Assembly: GCF_019097595.1 (NCBI RefSeq)
Contig: NC_080723.1
Coordinates: 14,081,511-14,145,510, forward strand
Origin: Hemibagrus wyckioides
Lineage: Eukaryota > Chordata > Actinopteri > Siluriformes > Bagridae
Direction: 5' to 3'
DNA: 64,000 nt
Shown here piece after piece: positions 35,355-45,970 of the stretch (position 1 is its first letter; each line of letters begins with the position of its first letter). The notes beneath the pieces were generated by a model. It made no database searches, was not told the DNA's origin, and saw only the letters and a list, made by a program, of their open reading frames with translations. The position numbers and the translations under genes were made by a program.

Positions 35355-35731
35355 AAGAATCTTTTATTGGTCACATATACTATACAGCAATGCAATGAAA
35401 TGCTTTTCTTCAGATATTCAGTTCAGTTTTATTTGTATAGCGCTTTTGCCAACGGACATCGTCTCAAAGCAGCTTTGAGTTTACACAAAATTATCTTTAT
35501 CCCTAATGAGCAAGCTTGAGGCAATGGTGGTGAGGACAAACTCTGAGACAATATGAGGAAGAAACCTTGAGAGAAACCAGACTTAAAAGGAAACCCTCAA
35601 AAGGGAATCACGGCACAGGATATCAGCCTGGAGCAGAGAGGGTTAAAGGCTCAGTAGTGGCAACTTGGCAGTGGTTTGGCTTGAACCCCTGAGCAACAAC
35701 CAAGAGCCTTAACCACTTGATCCACCACTGT
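35355..35731 (-). mobile_element. SINE group B copy, interrupted
   Basis: The tail side at 35355-35407 (CTTTTATTGGTCACATATAC, AATGAAATGCTTTTCTTCAGATAT) and the body/head side at about 35625-35731 (GCCTGGAGCAGAGAGGGTTAA, GTGGCAACTTGGCAGTGG, GAGCCTTAACCACTTGATCC) are consecutive parts of the 62354-62601 type SINE. A different dispersed repeat fills the gap. Confidence 0.72.
35408..35610 (+). mobile_element. Dispersed repeat D, inserted in a SINE
   Basis: Starts TTCAGTTTTATTTGTATAGC, continues CATCGTCTCAAAGCAGCTTTG and CAATGGTGGTGAGGACAAAC, and ends AGAAACCTTGAGAGAAACC and ACTTAAAAGGAAACCC. The core is shared with 38030-38935 and 48250-48427, so it is a real family. Its class (LINE 3' end or other) is not clear. 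Confidence 0.65.
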
Positions 35732-35739
35732 CTAATGGA

Positions 35740-36016
35740 AATGGGGAGTCTGGAGCCTATCCCTGGAGACTCAGAACACAAGGAGTGGGAAACCCTGATG
35801 GGTGCCAACTTATCTCAGGACACAATCGCTCGCACACACACTTTACAGATGCATTACAGATAATTTAGAGATGCTAATCAGTCTATAACACATGCCTTTA
35901 GACTGGTGAAGGACCCGGAGTATCTGAAGAAAACCCCTAATGTACACACACAGGGCAGAGCTGGGAATTAAACCCCCAACCCTGGAGCTAACCAATAAGC
36001 CACCATGTCCCCCATA
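35740..36016 (-). mobile_element. SINE group A copy
   Basis: GGAGTCTGGAGCCTATCCC, TGATGGGTGCCAACTTATC, TTTAGAGATGCTAATCAG, ACACATGCCTTTAGACTGG, GAGTATCTGAAGAAAACCCC, ACACAGGGCAGAGCTGGG and ACCCCCAACCCTGGAGC… AAGCCACCATGTCCCCC are the group A blocks reversed. It lies directly beside the group B SINE. Confidence 0.75.
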
Positions 36017-36505
36017 ATGATTACATTACACTAGAGTTATGTTTTTACACCTACAAGACCAGGGTACTGTATTTCATGAAAAGTACCAACATATTTTCTC
36101 GTGTCATCCCATCCCAACATCTCAACATCTCTCTTCACATGTGCTTGTGACAGTGTTTGAATAAATGCTTTTAATTACACTTTCTTTCTTAGTTCTCAGG
36201 AATATGTATTTGTAGAACTCTTGTCACATTTTTTTGTATCAGAAATGTGACTTTTTTTTAAAGAGGTTAGGTGTTTCTGAGACATGCCCACACTTCGCTT
36301 TGTGAATGCCAGAGATGGTAACAAACCGAGACGTCTGCCCTTTTCATTGCCCTTTGCTGTCTTTCAGGCATGCTAGGCATCGATTTGTTGTGCAGACACA
36401 TGCACCAATGCACACTTACAGAGAGCGACCTGAAAAGTGTCACGTTTTGGTGAGATCTCTGAGCCATGGCTGCAGCTGGCAACCCTTCATCCCATCCCAT
36501 CATCG

Positions 36506-36534
36506 TCTTCCTCCTCCTTCTCCTCCTCCTCCTC
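36506..36534. repeat. (TCC)n-rich trinucleotide tract
   Basis: TCC units with two CTT interruptions. Confidence 0.85.
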
Positions 36535-37171
36535 AGCTGCCTGCGATTATAATGCCGTGTTTCAGCCCCAGCGCACAGCAATGCTAATACAACTCATGTA
36601 CAGTGTTTTGGTGCAGATCTATTTAACAAAGAGAGAAAGGGAACATGGTAGGGATAGAAAGGGTGAGAGAGAGCACGGCCTCACTGGAAGGGGAAAGCAA
36701 AAAAAAGGCAAGTGAATAGGAGCGTAATTGCATAGTCCAAATGGTCAGATGGATAGCACGAAGGCTAAATGGGCTGTTATTGTGAGGCTCTTTTTTTGTA
36801 GATTGAGTGAGTGCCTGTAGTCCCATATTGCACATGCATTGAATTCAATTAAAAGTCTGGATGGGTAGGCGTATGTATGTGTGTGTGTGGGAGGGTGGGC
36901 GGTTATACATGCATCACAAAAGGGTATGCTGCTACATTTTTACTTTGTATGGCACTCCAAAAACCCTCATTTGCACACACACATAACACAAATGTAAAGG
37001 GCATGGATACATAGAGGTTGGGAAACATGAAAGAGCATGATTTTTCTCGAAAACGATAAAGGACAGACAGAAAGGGAACTGGAAATGAGGGGCTTCCTGA
37101 GGGATGAATCCTTTGAATTGATGGGAAAAACCAACATAAAAAGATGAATTCTTAGATACAGCAGGGATTTC

Positions 37172-37191
37172 CACACACACACACACACACA
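37172..37191. repeat. (CA)10 microsatellite
   Basis: Pure CA run. Confidence 0.95.
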
Positions 37192-38029
37192 GCCTGTTTT
37201 TGTTCATGCAAATGAAATGCCGTGGTGTCAGATGGTTCTTCTTCCCTCTGCTCCATTTCTAAAGCAGTAGCTGCAGCTGCGTGTGAGATTACTCAGAAAT
37301 TAAGATCCATTCGTTGAACTTTACTCTGCTGGGCTTTGCGAGGAATGGGGGGGATTTAGCCTGCGATGTTTAGCAAGAAAAGTTAGTGAAAGCAGTTCAT
37401 CAGATTAGTCATTCAGCAGTGGTGGGAGAGTAGCTCTAAGCCTATTACAGAGCTAATAAATCAGAGAGCAGGTCTAAATTCAAAGCTCCCAGGTAGCATT
37501 GCTTTGTGAGCAGATTAGAGCAATTCAGAGTTTTCAGAGAAGTCTTTCTTTCATATATTTACATACTATAAACTCGGAACAAGATGGAACTATCGATCAG
37601 AGATTCGAATTTAATTTCAGACTCCTTTCTTTCTAATAAGCATTGAAATCCCATGTTAATTTGTACACAGAGTACTAGTATTAGATAATAAGGCTGGGCA
37701 ATATGACTAGATAATTCATTTGTTTCTGACATTGGACTGTCAATATTTTGTAAACCAAAAAAACCTATAATCAGTGACATGGTAAAGCATTCTATAAGAA
37801 GATGCCTTTAACATTTATGGAAGTCTCTAGTGTCAAAGTTTCTGAACAAGGTTTTCTACATTTTCTGCAATAGGAAAGCGGAGTGAAAAACAGAAAGACT
37901 GATGAGGGGATGCTTATAGCTGCTATAATATGAGTGATAAAAACTAGCATGTCTCATGAATATTCCATAAGATTAAATGTAGCTATTCAATTAATTTCTT
38001 GTATATTGCATATTAACAATGAACATGCA

Positions 38030-38935
38030 ATGAAAGCAGCTTTACAGCAATGTATGCATTCAGGATATAAGTTGTAAATGTATACATTTTAGACCCAGAG
38101 GCAACGGTGGTGAAAAAAAATCTCCCTGAGATGATATGAAGTAGTAATTTTGAGAGGAATCAGACTTAAAAGGGACCCCATCCTCATCTGGGTGACACCA
38201 GAGAGCATGATTAAAAACCATTTCCCTTCTATAGCCGTGTGCTATATATAAAAATGTGCAATATGTGTAACCGGGAAATTCAATCTAGTTTTAACATGAA
38301 ATCTGTTTTGTTGAAGTTTTCAGCTGTTCACTGATGGAGACTTGAGTGCAAAACTTTTCCTGGCAATTTCAGTTCTAAAGCTATCATAGCAAAAATGAAT
38401 CTTTTCAATTACAGTCCAAAGCCATCTTACTGGTTTCTAAGTGCTACCATCCACAGTTATGTCATATATCTTTACAGTGTCTCTGTGGAGCCATCCTCAG
38501 CAGCAGTGAGTGGTTTCCAAGTGATGAGAACTCTAAACAGAAGTAGGGCAACAGGATGGATTAGACAGGACCAGAGAGTAGAAGGGGTCAGGATCACAGG
38601 TATCTCAGGAATAACTTGGGAGAGCCGGAAGGTGGTACAGACATGAGGGCATCCTGGGACATACAGCAGCCAGGGCACTCCACCATCAACAAACACTGAG
38701 AGAACAAGAGAGAGTGAGGTTGCAACATCATCCAAACATCCCAGTTCAACAAAACCCACTACGTCTGGGAACCAGATCTGCTCCTTTAAGAACTATTCAC
38801 AAAAGGCTTGACTAAACAAATGTGTTTTCATCCTAGACATAAATACTGAGACTGTATGTAAGCCCCAATGGTAACTGATCAACTGTTCTATAACTGTGGG
38901 GCTTTGTAAGAGAAACTCGGCCCCCTGTATATTAT
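38030..38935 (+). mobile_element. Dispersed repeat D, longest copy
   Basis: AAAGCAGCTTTACAGCAATG, GAGGCAACGGTGGTG, CTCCCTGAGATGATATGAAG and ACTTAAAAGGGACCCCATCC, then the longer body (GGGCAACAGGATGGATTAGAC, AGGGCATCCTGGGACATAC, AAATGTGTTTTCATCCTAGAC, GGGGCTTTGTAAGAG). The first 170 bp matches the short copies at 35408 and 48250. No coding capacity is evident. Confidence 0.6.
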
Positions 38936-39351
38936 AAATAGTACATTAAAATTAATTAAATTCATGATATGTTGCTCAATAATAAAATAAAAATGTAATC
39001 ATTGGCAGATTGCTGTGGTAGGCAGAATAAAACACCAGGGACATTTTGTTATTGGGAAATAATAATAACTTCTGGGTTGTAACTGTAACTTTGCTCCATG
39101 ACTGCGTCACGCAACCTCAGTGTTTATGTTTCTTTTTAACAGTATGTCCTGTTGTGTATTACATTTTAATTCAGTAGGAAATCATAGTGTTTTAAGGTGT
39201 TTTAAGTGGTTCTGCCAGCATTTTGTCAATACACTGAGATGGATTGTATTGTAGTGTAAAAAAATGTCTTCTGATATTGTCTTTTTTTGGCATATGACCC
39301 ATTCGTAGTATTCAAGTTCTGAACTTAATGTGAATCCTTTTAATGGGCAGT
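38936..39351. other. Intronic spacer
   Basis: AT-rich, nothing recognised. Confidence 0.45.
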
Positions 39352-39512
39352 GGGAATGGTAGCTCAGTGGCTAAGATGTTGGACTACTGATCAGATGATC
39401 ACCAAGCTGCTGCTGTTGAGCCCTTAAGCAAGTCCCTTAACGCTCAACTGCTGATTTGTGTAAATGAGGTAACTGTAAGGTGTTTTGGATAAGGGTGTCT
39501 GCCATATGCCAT
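39352..39512 (+). mobile_element. SINE group C copy (tRNA-like head, L2-like tail)
   Basis: GGTAGCTCAGTGGCTAAGATG is a clear box A. The box B segment is deleted (ATCAGATGATCACCAAGC). It continues GAGCCCTTAAGCAAGTCCC, CTCAACTGCTGATTTGTG and TTTTGGATAAGGGTGTCTGCC, the last resembling fish L2 3' ends. Confidence 0.7.
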
Positions 39513-40107
39513 GTGTTATGTCTTGACTTGAACTTCAGCATTTTGTTGAATTTTGAATGGCTAAGCTATTCAAAAATATGAAAGATCCCATCCAAAGTCT
39601 GTTCCAACTATTGTGATTATGACCAGATGACCATGACAGTGAGGTTACTTAAAATGAATATTCAATAAATGAATGCAGAAGCCTCCACCACTCCACCTAC
39701 CCTGGACTCCATTTGGGAGTTGACTTGTATTTCACGTGAACTAAGGGCTGTTGCTGTTAATTTAGATGTGAGAATTAAATTGATTAGTGTGATGATTTAC
39801 TGATCTACAGCGCTACAGTTTACAAACATATGCCTTTTGGGTCTACTGTCCAGTAATTATGTAACTTTGAAAGTATGTAGCAGAATAGCCTATACCTTTT
39901 AGTCCTTCCTCTTCCAGTATAGTCTCAAAAAAGACACAGAAGACAGGAACCTCAGCAAAAGATATTTCTGGGTGCCTTATGGAAGTGGTGTATCTGACTC
40001 AGTGCTTGATAGAGTTTGCATGCCAGTGTATTTGTATATCAAATGAGCCATAGTGCTTTATTTCCATAAAGCATTTCCTTAGGCTGAATAGGTTTTACAG
40101 TGCAGTG

Positions 40108-40139
<32 letters not shown>

Positions 40140-41126
40140 ACACCTGTGGTTAAAGCATTTAACTCCGGTTATATGGGATAGGTGTATTAGCACTCAGTCT
40201 GTCAGCTAGTTTTGCTCTGTCAAACAGATCATTAATGATGTTAAAGTGGATGCTTTATTCAAGCTGATGGAAGGCAGCTCTCCCTCATGACTTTGATAAG
40301 ATATAAGGAGTTCTGGCACATGGAGAGGGTTGGCCCGTCTTTGACTGATAACGTCTAGGTGACAGCGCTGTCTATAATGTCTGTGAATGTCTGCCTATCA
40401 TACCTCACTCATAGCTGGCTGTCATCTCTGCCTCAGTCTCGCTTCCTCATTCAGACCTGTCACTCTTCACATAATGGTGTTCGTCTCAGCCAACTCCGTA
40501 TCAGCCGCATGTCAAGATCCTCACCAGCTGTCACTGGTTTTCATGTGAGAAAAGTCAGTTCGGTTTGAGGTAATCCAATGGAAAAGGTCAAGTTTAAGCC
40601 TGTAGTCATGCCATAGCCAGAATGGAGATCTTCATAGTACTGTATGGTGAGTCATTTCTCCCCAGGATCTAACTCAGTCAGCAAAGTAGGTGTCATAGTG
40701 GAGGCGTAGGGCATATTGTTAGCTTATCGTTTCTATAAATAATCACCCAGAACTGGACATAAAGCAATTCTTTCTCCATGAGGAAGACTTATGTGTATGA
40801 AAGCATGCTATTGTGGAGCTAATTGTGGAGCATGTGCTGTTTTGGAGCCAGTGGATGAAACGGTGGACAATAACTACCATTGTGTTTCATAACTCCATCT
40901 CAGAGCCAGCTGTCAGTTTTTCCTCTTTTCCCATCGCTTTCTAACTCTTTCCACCCCTTCAGTTCATGAGCTTATGCTTCATTCTGAGCGGTGTTTTGGA
41001 TTGCAAATTGGAGTGTGAAGCAATTCAGAAAAGTCACTTTCCAAAACAGTAACATCCAGTCTGACTGTCCAGCTCTGTTGCTTGTAGCGGGTGGAAAACT
41101 GGCAGGAGCTTCGACGCAATGTAGGG
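39513..41126. other. Intronic non-coding stretch
   Basis: (AAC)n at 40108-40140. No supported exon and no other repeat recognised. Confidence 0.45.
40108..40140. repeat. (AAC)11 microsatellite
   Basis: Perfect trinucleotide run. Confidence 0.95.
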
Positions 41127-41258
41127 TTCAGAAGCTTTTATTGTCATTTTAACCAAACACCAGTCCTCCAGGACCCTGGTGCTACATGAAACACAGAACT
41201 ACAGGAGACGACACAGAACTAACACAATACATAGACCTATACAGCGCTATACTCCTTG
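41127..41258. mobile_element. Probable dispersed repeat fragment
   Basis: GGGTTCAGAAGCTTTTATTGTC followed by CCTCCAGGACCCTGGTGCTAC looks like a known type of fish retroelement end and abuts the L2-like sequence. Recognised from memory of fish repeats only; no second copy in the window. Confidence 0.4.
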
Positions 41259-41624
41259 CACTGCACCTCGCTCACTCCGATCTACTAGCACTGTTCCACT
41301 GGTCCCACCATCTTTCAGGGTACAGGGTAAATATTCATCTAGACTCTTCTCTGTTCTGGCACCAGGGTAGTGAAATGAACTTCCTCTATATGTCCGTACA
41401 ACTGAATCATTGACTGTCTTCGAACACGTACCTCTTCCTGAAACATTTAAACTAGCTCTTATTTTCACTCACCTGCTGGAAGTCCCAGTTATGACCAGGT
41501 CTATACATTCTGGCTTAAGGTGCTTCTTCCTCATAATGCTATCTAATGCCATCTCCTGAAATAAAGCCATTTCCTGAAACTCTTAAACTAGCACTTATTT
41601 TTTCAGGTTTGTTTTATGTATTAA

Positions 41625-41661
<37 letters not shown>

Positions 41662-41822
41662 TGTGCTTGTGTGTAATAATAAAACGTTTTTAGGCTGATG
41701 GTATCCTAAGTCTGTGACCTATTGAATCAGTGTTAATGTACTCATTGATAAAATGTTCAGAGCTCTCTTGTAAGTTGCTCTGGATAAGAGCATCTGACAA
41801 ATACCAGAAATGTAAATGTAAA
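41259..41822 (+). mobile_element. L2-like LINE 3' end
   Basis: The C-terminal coding tail is readable with decay: SRLFSVLAPG, two stops where Trp codons would be expected, then NELPLYVRTTESLTVFEHV, the usual closing segment of L2-type ORF2. A (TAA)n run (41625-41659) lies in the 3' UTR. The end is TGTAAGTTGCTCTGGATAAG, GAGCATCTGACAAATACC and an (ATGTAA)n tail. No enzyme domain remains. Confidence 0.72.
41625..41659. repeat. (ATA)n microsatellite
   Basis: Perfect trinucleotide run inside the LINE 3' region. Confidence 0.95.
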
Positions 41823-42059
41823 TATATAAAGTTCATGTCTACAACGTGTGCAAACGTACAAGTCAGAACAGGGCAACAGCTAACAAGGGACAGAGCAGCA
41901 CCAAGCAGTACACAGTTTTGCAAGGATTGAAGTACAATAGTAAAATGCTGTGGGTGTAAAAACAAAAGAGACTTAGCATCAAAATAGATGTAGGTGATCG
42001 ATTGTATAATATAGTATAATACAGTATAGTTTAGTATAGTATTGTATAGTAGTAATATA
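41823..42059. other. Short spacer
   Basis: AT-rich; a degenerate TATAG/AGTAT pentamer run lies at about 42003-42050. Confidence 0.5.
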
Positions 42060-42566
42060 CACCGTTCAGACATAACATTCTGAGCACTGAGAGGTGAAGT
42101 GAATAACACTGATGATCTCCTCAACACGGCACCTGTTAGTGGGTGGGATAACAGGAGCAGGAAAAATGGGCAAGCGTAAGGATTTGAGCGAGTTTGACAA
42201 AGGGCCAAATTGTGATGGCTAGACAACTGGATCAGAGCATTTCCAAAACTGCAGCTCTTGTGGGGTGTTCCCGGTCTACAGTGGTCAGTATCTATCAAAA
42301 GTGGTACACGGAAGGAACAGTGGTGAACCAGTGACAAGGTCATGGGCGGTCAAGACTTATTGATGCACGTGGGAAGCAAAGGCTGGCCCGTGTGATCTGA
42401 TCCAACAGACGAGCTACTGTTGCTCAAATTGCTAAAGAAGTTAATGCTGGTTCTGATAGAAAGGTGTCAGAATACACAGTGCATGACCCGTCAGGGCTGT
42501 TTCGGCAGCAAAAGGGGGACCAACATAATATTACGCAGGTGGTTATAATGTTATGCCTGATCGGTG
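42060..42566 (+). mobile_element. Tc1-like family 1 MITE, copy 6
   Basis: 507 bp between TA (42058-42059 and 42567-42568). Ends CACCGTTCAGACATAACATT and TTATGCCTGATCGGTG. Shared DDE-removing junction at GTGCATGACCCGTCAGGG. About 50 bp of the leader before the transposase ATG is also deleted (GGGATAACAGGAGCAGG). Confidence 0.9.
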
Positions 42567-44775
42567 TAAGTAGCTTTTAATGAAGTTCCATTTCTGACTA
42601 CACTGAAGCTAAAAGGAATGAGATATGTAACAGTTACTACTAACTATTCTATCAAGTTGTTTAAACTATTTGATAAAGTACCTCAAAATAACTTCAAAAC
42701 AGTTTTAATCCCTCTTAATCCCTAACCCCTAGATCAAATTTGTTATTATTAGTGAAACATACTTTCTCAGAACTGATTCAGGGACACTCATGTCCAAGAT
42801 CAAAAACTCAGTAATGTTTAGCCACAAAACATGCATGTTAAACTAGCCTGATGATATACTTAGCTGTTATTAGCTAATACAGAAAGCTGTTTTGATTGTA
42901 ATGATAGCTTTTGTAAGATTTGGCTACCGTTGTGTAATTTGCAGATCAAGACCTAGATACTGAAACTACTCATATCTACCTGTGACAACTCTGAGCTAGT
43001 TTACTAGCAGCTAGCTTGCTGAGTAATTGCTTTCAATGTCATCTTCGCATATATTCACATATTCATTTTCAGTAAGGAGAAAGTGTAGAAATGTTCTTAG
43101 GCCATTTTTAGTTGGGGGGGGGTATTTAAAGGAAACATTAAACATTATATTATTCCACATAGACCATTTTAATGGTTCACTGGCACTTTAATACATTCTC
43201 AATAATAAATATTGCAGTTTATCAAGTTTATGTATTTGGTGTTGGTTGTTCAGAGGCATATTTCATTTTGAAAACAAAGTTCATAGGCGAATCTTGTGGA
43301 GCTGCATTTTAACCAGCAGAAACCCACATATTAATTTGGTTGATTGTGTAGGATTGTTTTGAACGGTTTAACTGGATTAGTTTATTAATCATTTGTTTTG
43401 GTATGGATTGTGGAAAGTTGGCCTATAGGATTTCAAGTTTTGTTTTATTTTATTGTGATTTCAGTAAAATTTAGAGTATTGTTAGAGATCTGCATGTACT
43501 TTGAAAGCATATCTTTGGCTTCATATGACTAAAAAGCATTCAGTAGTATTTTTAAGTCAGAGTTTCTATACCTGAGGTGATATTAAACAACACTGCCGAG
43601 ACTGTATATTATATAAATGATATATTTTTTAAAGATCATCTCTCTCGAAGCTCACCACTGGTTTGTTTGAATAGGAAACTCGCTCTTTGCTAGTCATTCA
43701 CTCATATTCTGAATTAATATTTGCTTTTATTTTACATCTCTCTCAAAGTAAGAAACGGTGAAATGCCATGGTCGTCATGGTCATAATCGAGAAAGTAGAA
43801 AACTGATGTTGGTGTAGTGTTTTTGTTTGCTCTCCTGCTGAAGGAGTGTCTTTTTTCCTGAATCATTTCTTACTGCTCATCAATTACAGCCGTCATGTTT
43901 GGCCATAGTGTAAAGCTGCTAATTGCTTCAGTGTGACTCGTCAGTCCCTTAGCTAGTATGACGCTGGCCTCGTGTGCCTCTGGGCCTAACTGCTTTCACC
44001 TCACACCTATAGGTCCTATTAATCCTGCTTTAAATGAAGTGGAGTCATTCTATCAGGCTAGCTATTGACTGCAACACACCCTTAATTACATCCCTGTGCC
44101 TGCTCTTGGCTGGCTTGTGAATAATTTAACAGCACCGAAATAATCACACACTTAGTGCAAAAGGGTCTTTCTTTCCAACAAGCAGCGGTGAATGCAAAGT
44201 GATGTTCTGCTATGGTTGAACATTCCAAGCGTACCGGGGTGATGCATTAAAATCTCAAGTGTACACGTGGTACAGGAGATGAGCCGACAGGTGACATCTG
44301 TTCCTAACATCTCGATTCATGTTTGTAAATGAGAAAAGAAAAAGAACTCGCTCGTTGCCGCAAAGAACACTGACCACAGCTGACCTTCTGTACAAATTTG
44401 TTTTTTTTTTCTGTTTCTTGGCTCGCTCCAAAATGAGACGCTTTTTCAAGTGCCAGAGATGTCAGAGTCGCTGGTGTGTTTGCTGTTTACGTTGCGCTTA
44501 ACACACCCACTCACGCAGCCGGGGCGAGCGGATTGTGAATAAACTGTATGTAATTAGCGTGAGTCCTCCAGGGAGGGCGCTGAAGGTGATTAGGGATTTT
44601 ATATCCTGCCCCTCCATGAGGGTTTCTGATTTCTCAGCCTGCATGGAGTGCTCTCACACACTGTCACGGTATTAATTAATGAAGTGTATGATTCACTTGT
44701 TAATCACTGTTATACTTTACAGCACCATAATATAAAGTTTTCTTTGCATCTTCAAAAAACATTCCTTTTCTGCCC

Positions 44776-44816
<41 letters not shown>

Positions 44817-45190
44817 TTTCTTTCTCTTTCTTAATCAGTTTCCATTCTTTTGAACTAAATACTGTAATTTGATGACTAATCCTTCTTCCTTTCAGACACC
44901 GTATGAAGCTGTGCAAAGTCCTGTACTGTTCTTTTATCCGTGTATTTTTTTTTTTTTGGTTTATTTCCTTTAGTTAGTTTAGTTCTCTTTCTGGTTTTGA
45001 GCGTGTTTCATTATTGTTATTATTTATTTATTTTTTTCAAAAGGAATAAGCTTTCTTGTTTGTCTAGCTCTATTTGTTCATCCATCTTCAAGTGTCTGGA
45101 AGGAAATCAGGGAGACTGTTGAGTATTGTTAGTAAGTCCTATATTAGAGGACTAATTAATTGAAAAACAACCAGCCAGATAAAACAGTGA
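42567..45190. other. Intronic stretch, partly repeat-free
   Basis: No exon supported. A TC run lies at 44774-44810. 43840-44160 and 44510-44700 are repeat-free, with several TAATTA-type cores, and might be regulatory. Confidence 0.45.
44774..44810. repeat. (TC)n microsatellite
   Basis: TC run with one CC interruption near the start. Confidence 0.9.
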
Positions 45191-45350
45191 ACATTTGGTA
45201 GATGTCCTTATCCATAGCAACTTACATTTATACAACTAAGGTCTTGAATGTTAAGGGACTTGCTCACTGGCAGCTTTGTGGACCTGGGATTCAAACTCAC
45301 AACCTTCTGACCAGTAGTTCAACAACTTAATCACTGAGCTACCCTTAATA
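45191..45350 (-). mobile_element. SINE group C copy
   Basis: Minus strand: GGGTAGCTCAGTGATTAAG head, CAGAAGGTTGTGAGTTTGAATCCC as box B, AAGCTGCCAGTGAGCAAG, and the tail TAAGTTGCTATGGATAAGG with GACATCTACC. Order agrees with 54080-54250. Confidence 0.75.
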
Positions 45351-45432
45351 ATACGCTATGTCAATATGCATTTCAGGGCTTCCAGTCTGATTTTCGGAGC
45401 AAATGACACATGGTGAGCAAGCTATCATATTA
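45351..45432. other. Short spacer
   Basis: Nothing recognised. Confidence 0.5.
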
Positions 45433-45970
45433 CACCGATTAGCCATAACATTATGAGCACTGACAGGTGAAGTGAATAACACTGACTATCTCCTCATCAT
45501 GGCACCTGTTAGTGGGTGGGATATATTAGGCAGCAAGTGAACATTTTGTCCTCAAAGTTGATGTGTTAGAAGCAGGAAAAATGGGCAAGTGTAAGGATTT
45601 GAGCGAGTTTGATGAAGGGCCAAATTGTGATGGCTGGATGACTGGATCAGAGCATCTCCAAAACTGCAGCTCTTGTGGGGTGTTCCCGGTCTGCAGTGGT
45701 CAGTATCTATCAAAAGTGGTCCAAGGAAGGAACAGTGATGATCCGGTGACAGGGTCATGGGTGGCCAAGACTTGTTGAGAAACGTGGGGAGCAAAGACTG
45801 GCCAGTGTGGTCCGGTCCAACAGACGAGCTACTGTTGCTCAAATTGCTGAAGAAGTTAATGCTGGTTCTGATAGAAAGGTTTCAGAATATACAGTTTCTT
45901 GCATTTTGGCAGCAGAAGGGGGACCAATGCAATATTAGGCAGGTGGTCATAATGTTATGCCTGCTCTGTG
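45433..45970 (+). mobile_element. Tc1-like family 1 MITE, copy 7
   Basis: 538 bp between TA (45431-45432 and 45971-45972). Ends CACCGATTAGCCATAACATT and TTATGCCTGCTCTGTG. Same deletion class, with junction area CAGTTTCTTGCATTTTGGCAG slightly eroded. The N-terminal reading frame (SISKT…-type HTH segment) persists with shifts. Confidence 0.9.

Larger units (their letters stand above)
36017..38029. other. Intronic stretch, partly repeat-free
   Basis: Contains a CTC/TCC trinucleotide run (36506-36534) and a CA run (37172-37191). No exon that fits the phase-0 reading frame. Segments 36290-36600 and 37210-37520 are repeat-free with balanced composition. Confidence 0.45.

Noticed and set aside
36368..36449. 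An extra exon between the two coding exons
   Set aside because: A good acceptor (CTGTCTTTCAG) and a usable donor (GGTGAGA) frame 82 bp. Entered in phase 0 it hits a TAG at the third codon, and the length would shift the frame, so it could only be a pseudo-exon or poison exon. No further support.
41690..42343. A 217-codon minus-strand gene
   Set aside because: It runs antisense through MITE copy 6 and the tail of the L2-like LINE. Composition and position show chance openness.
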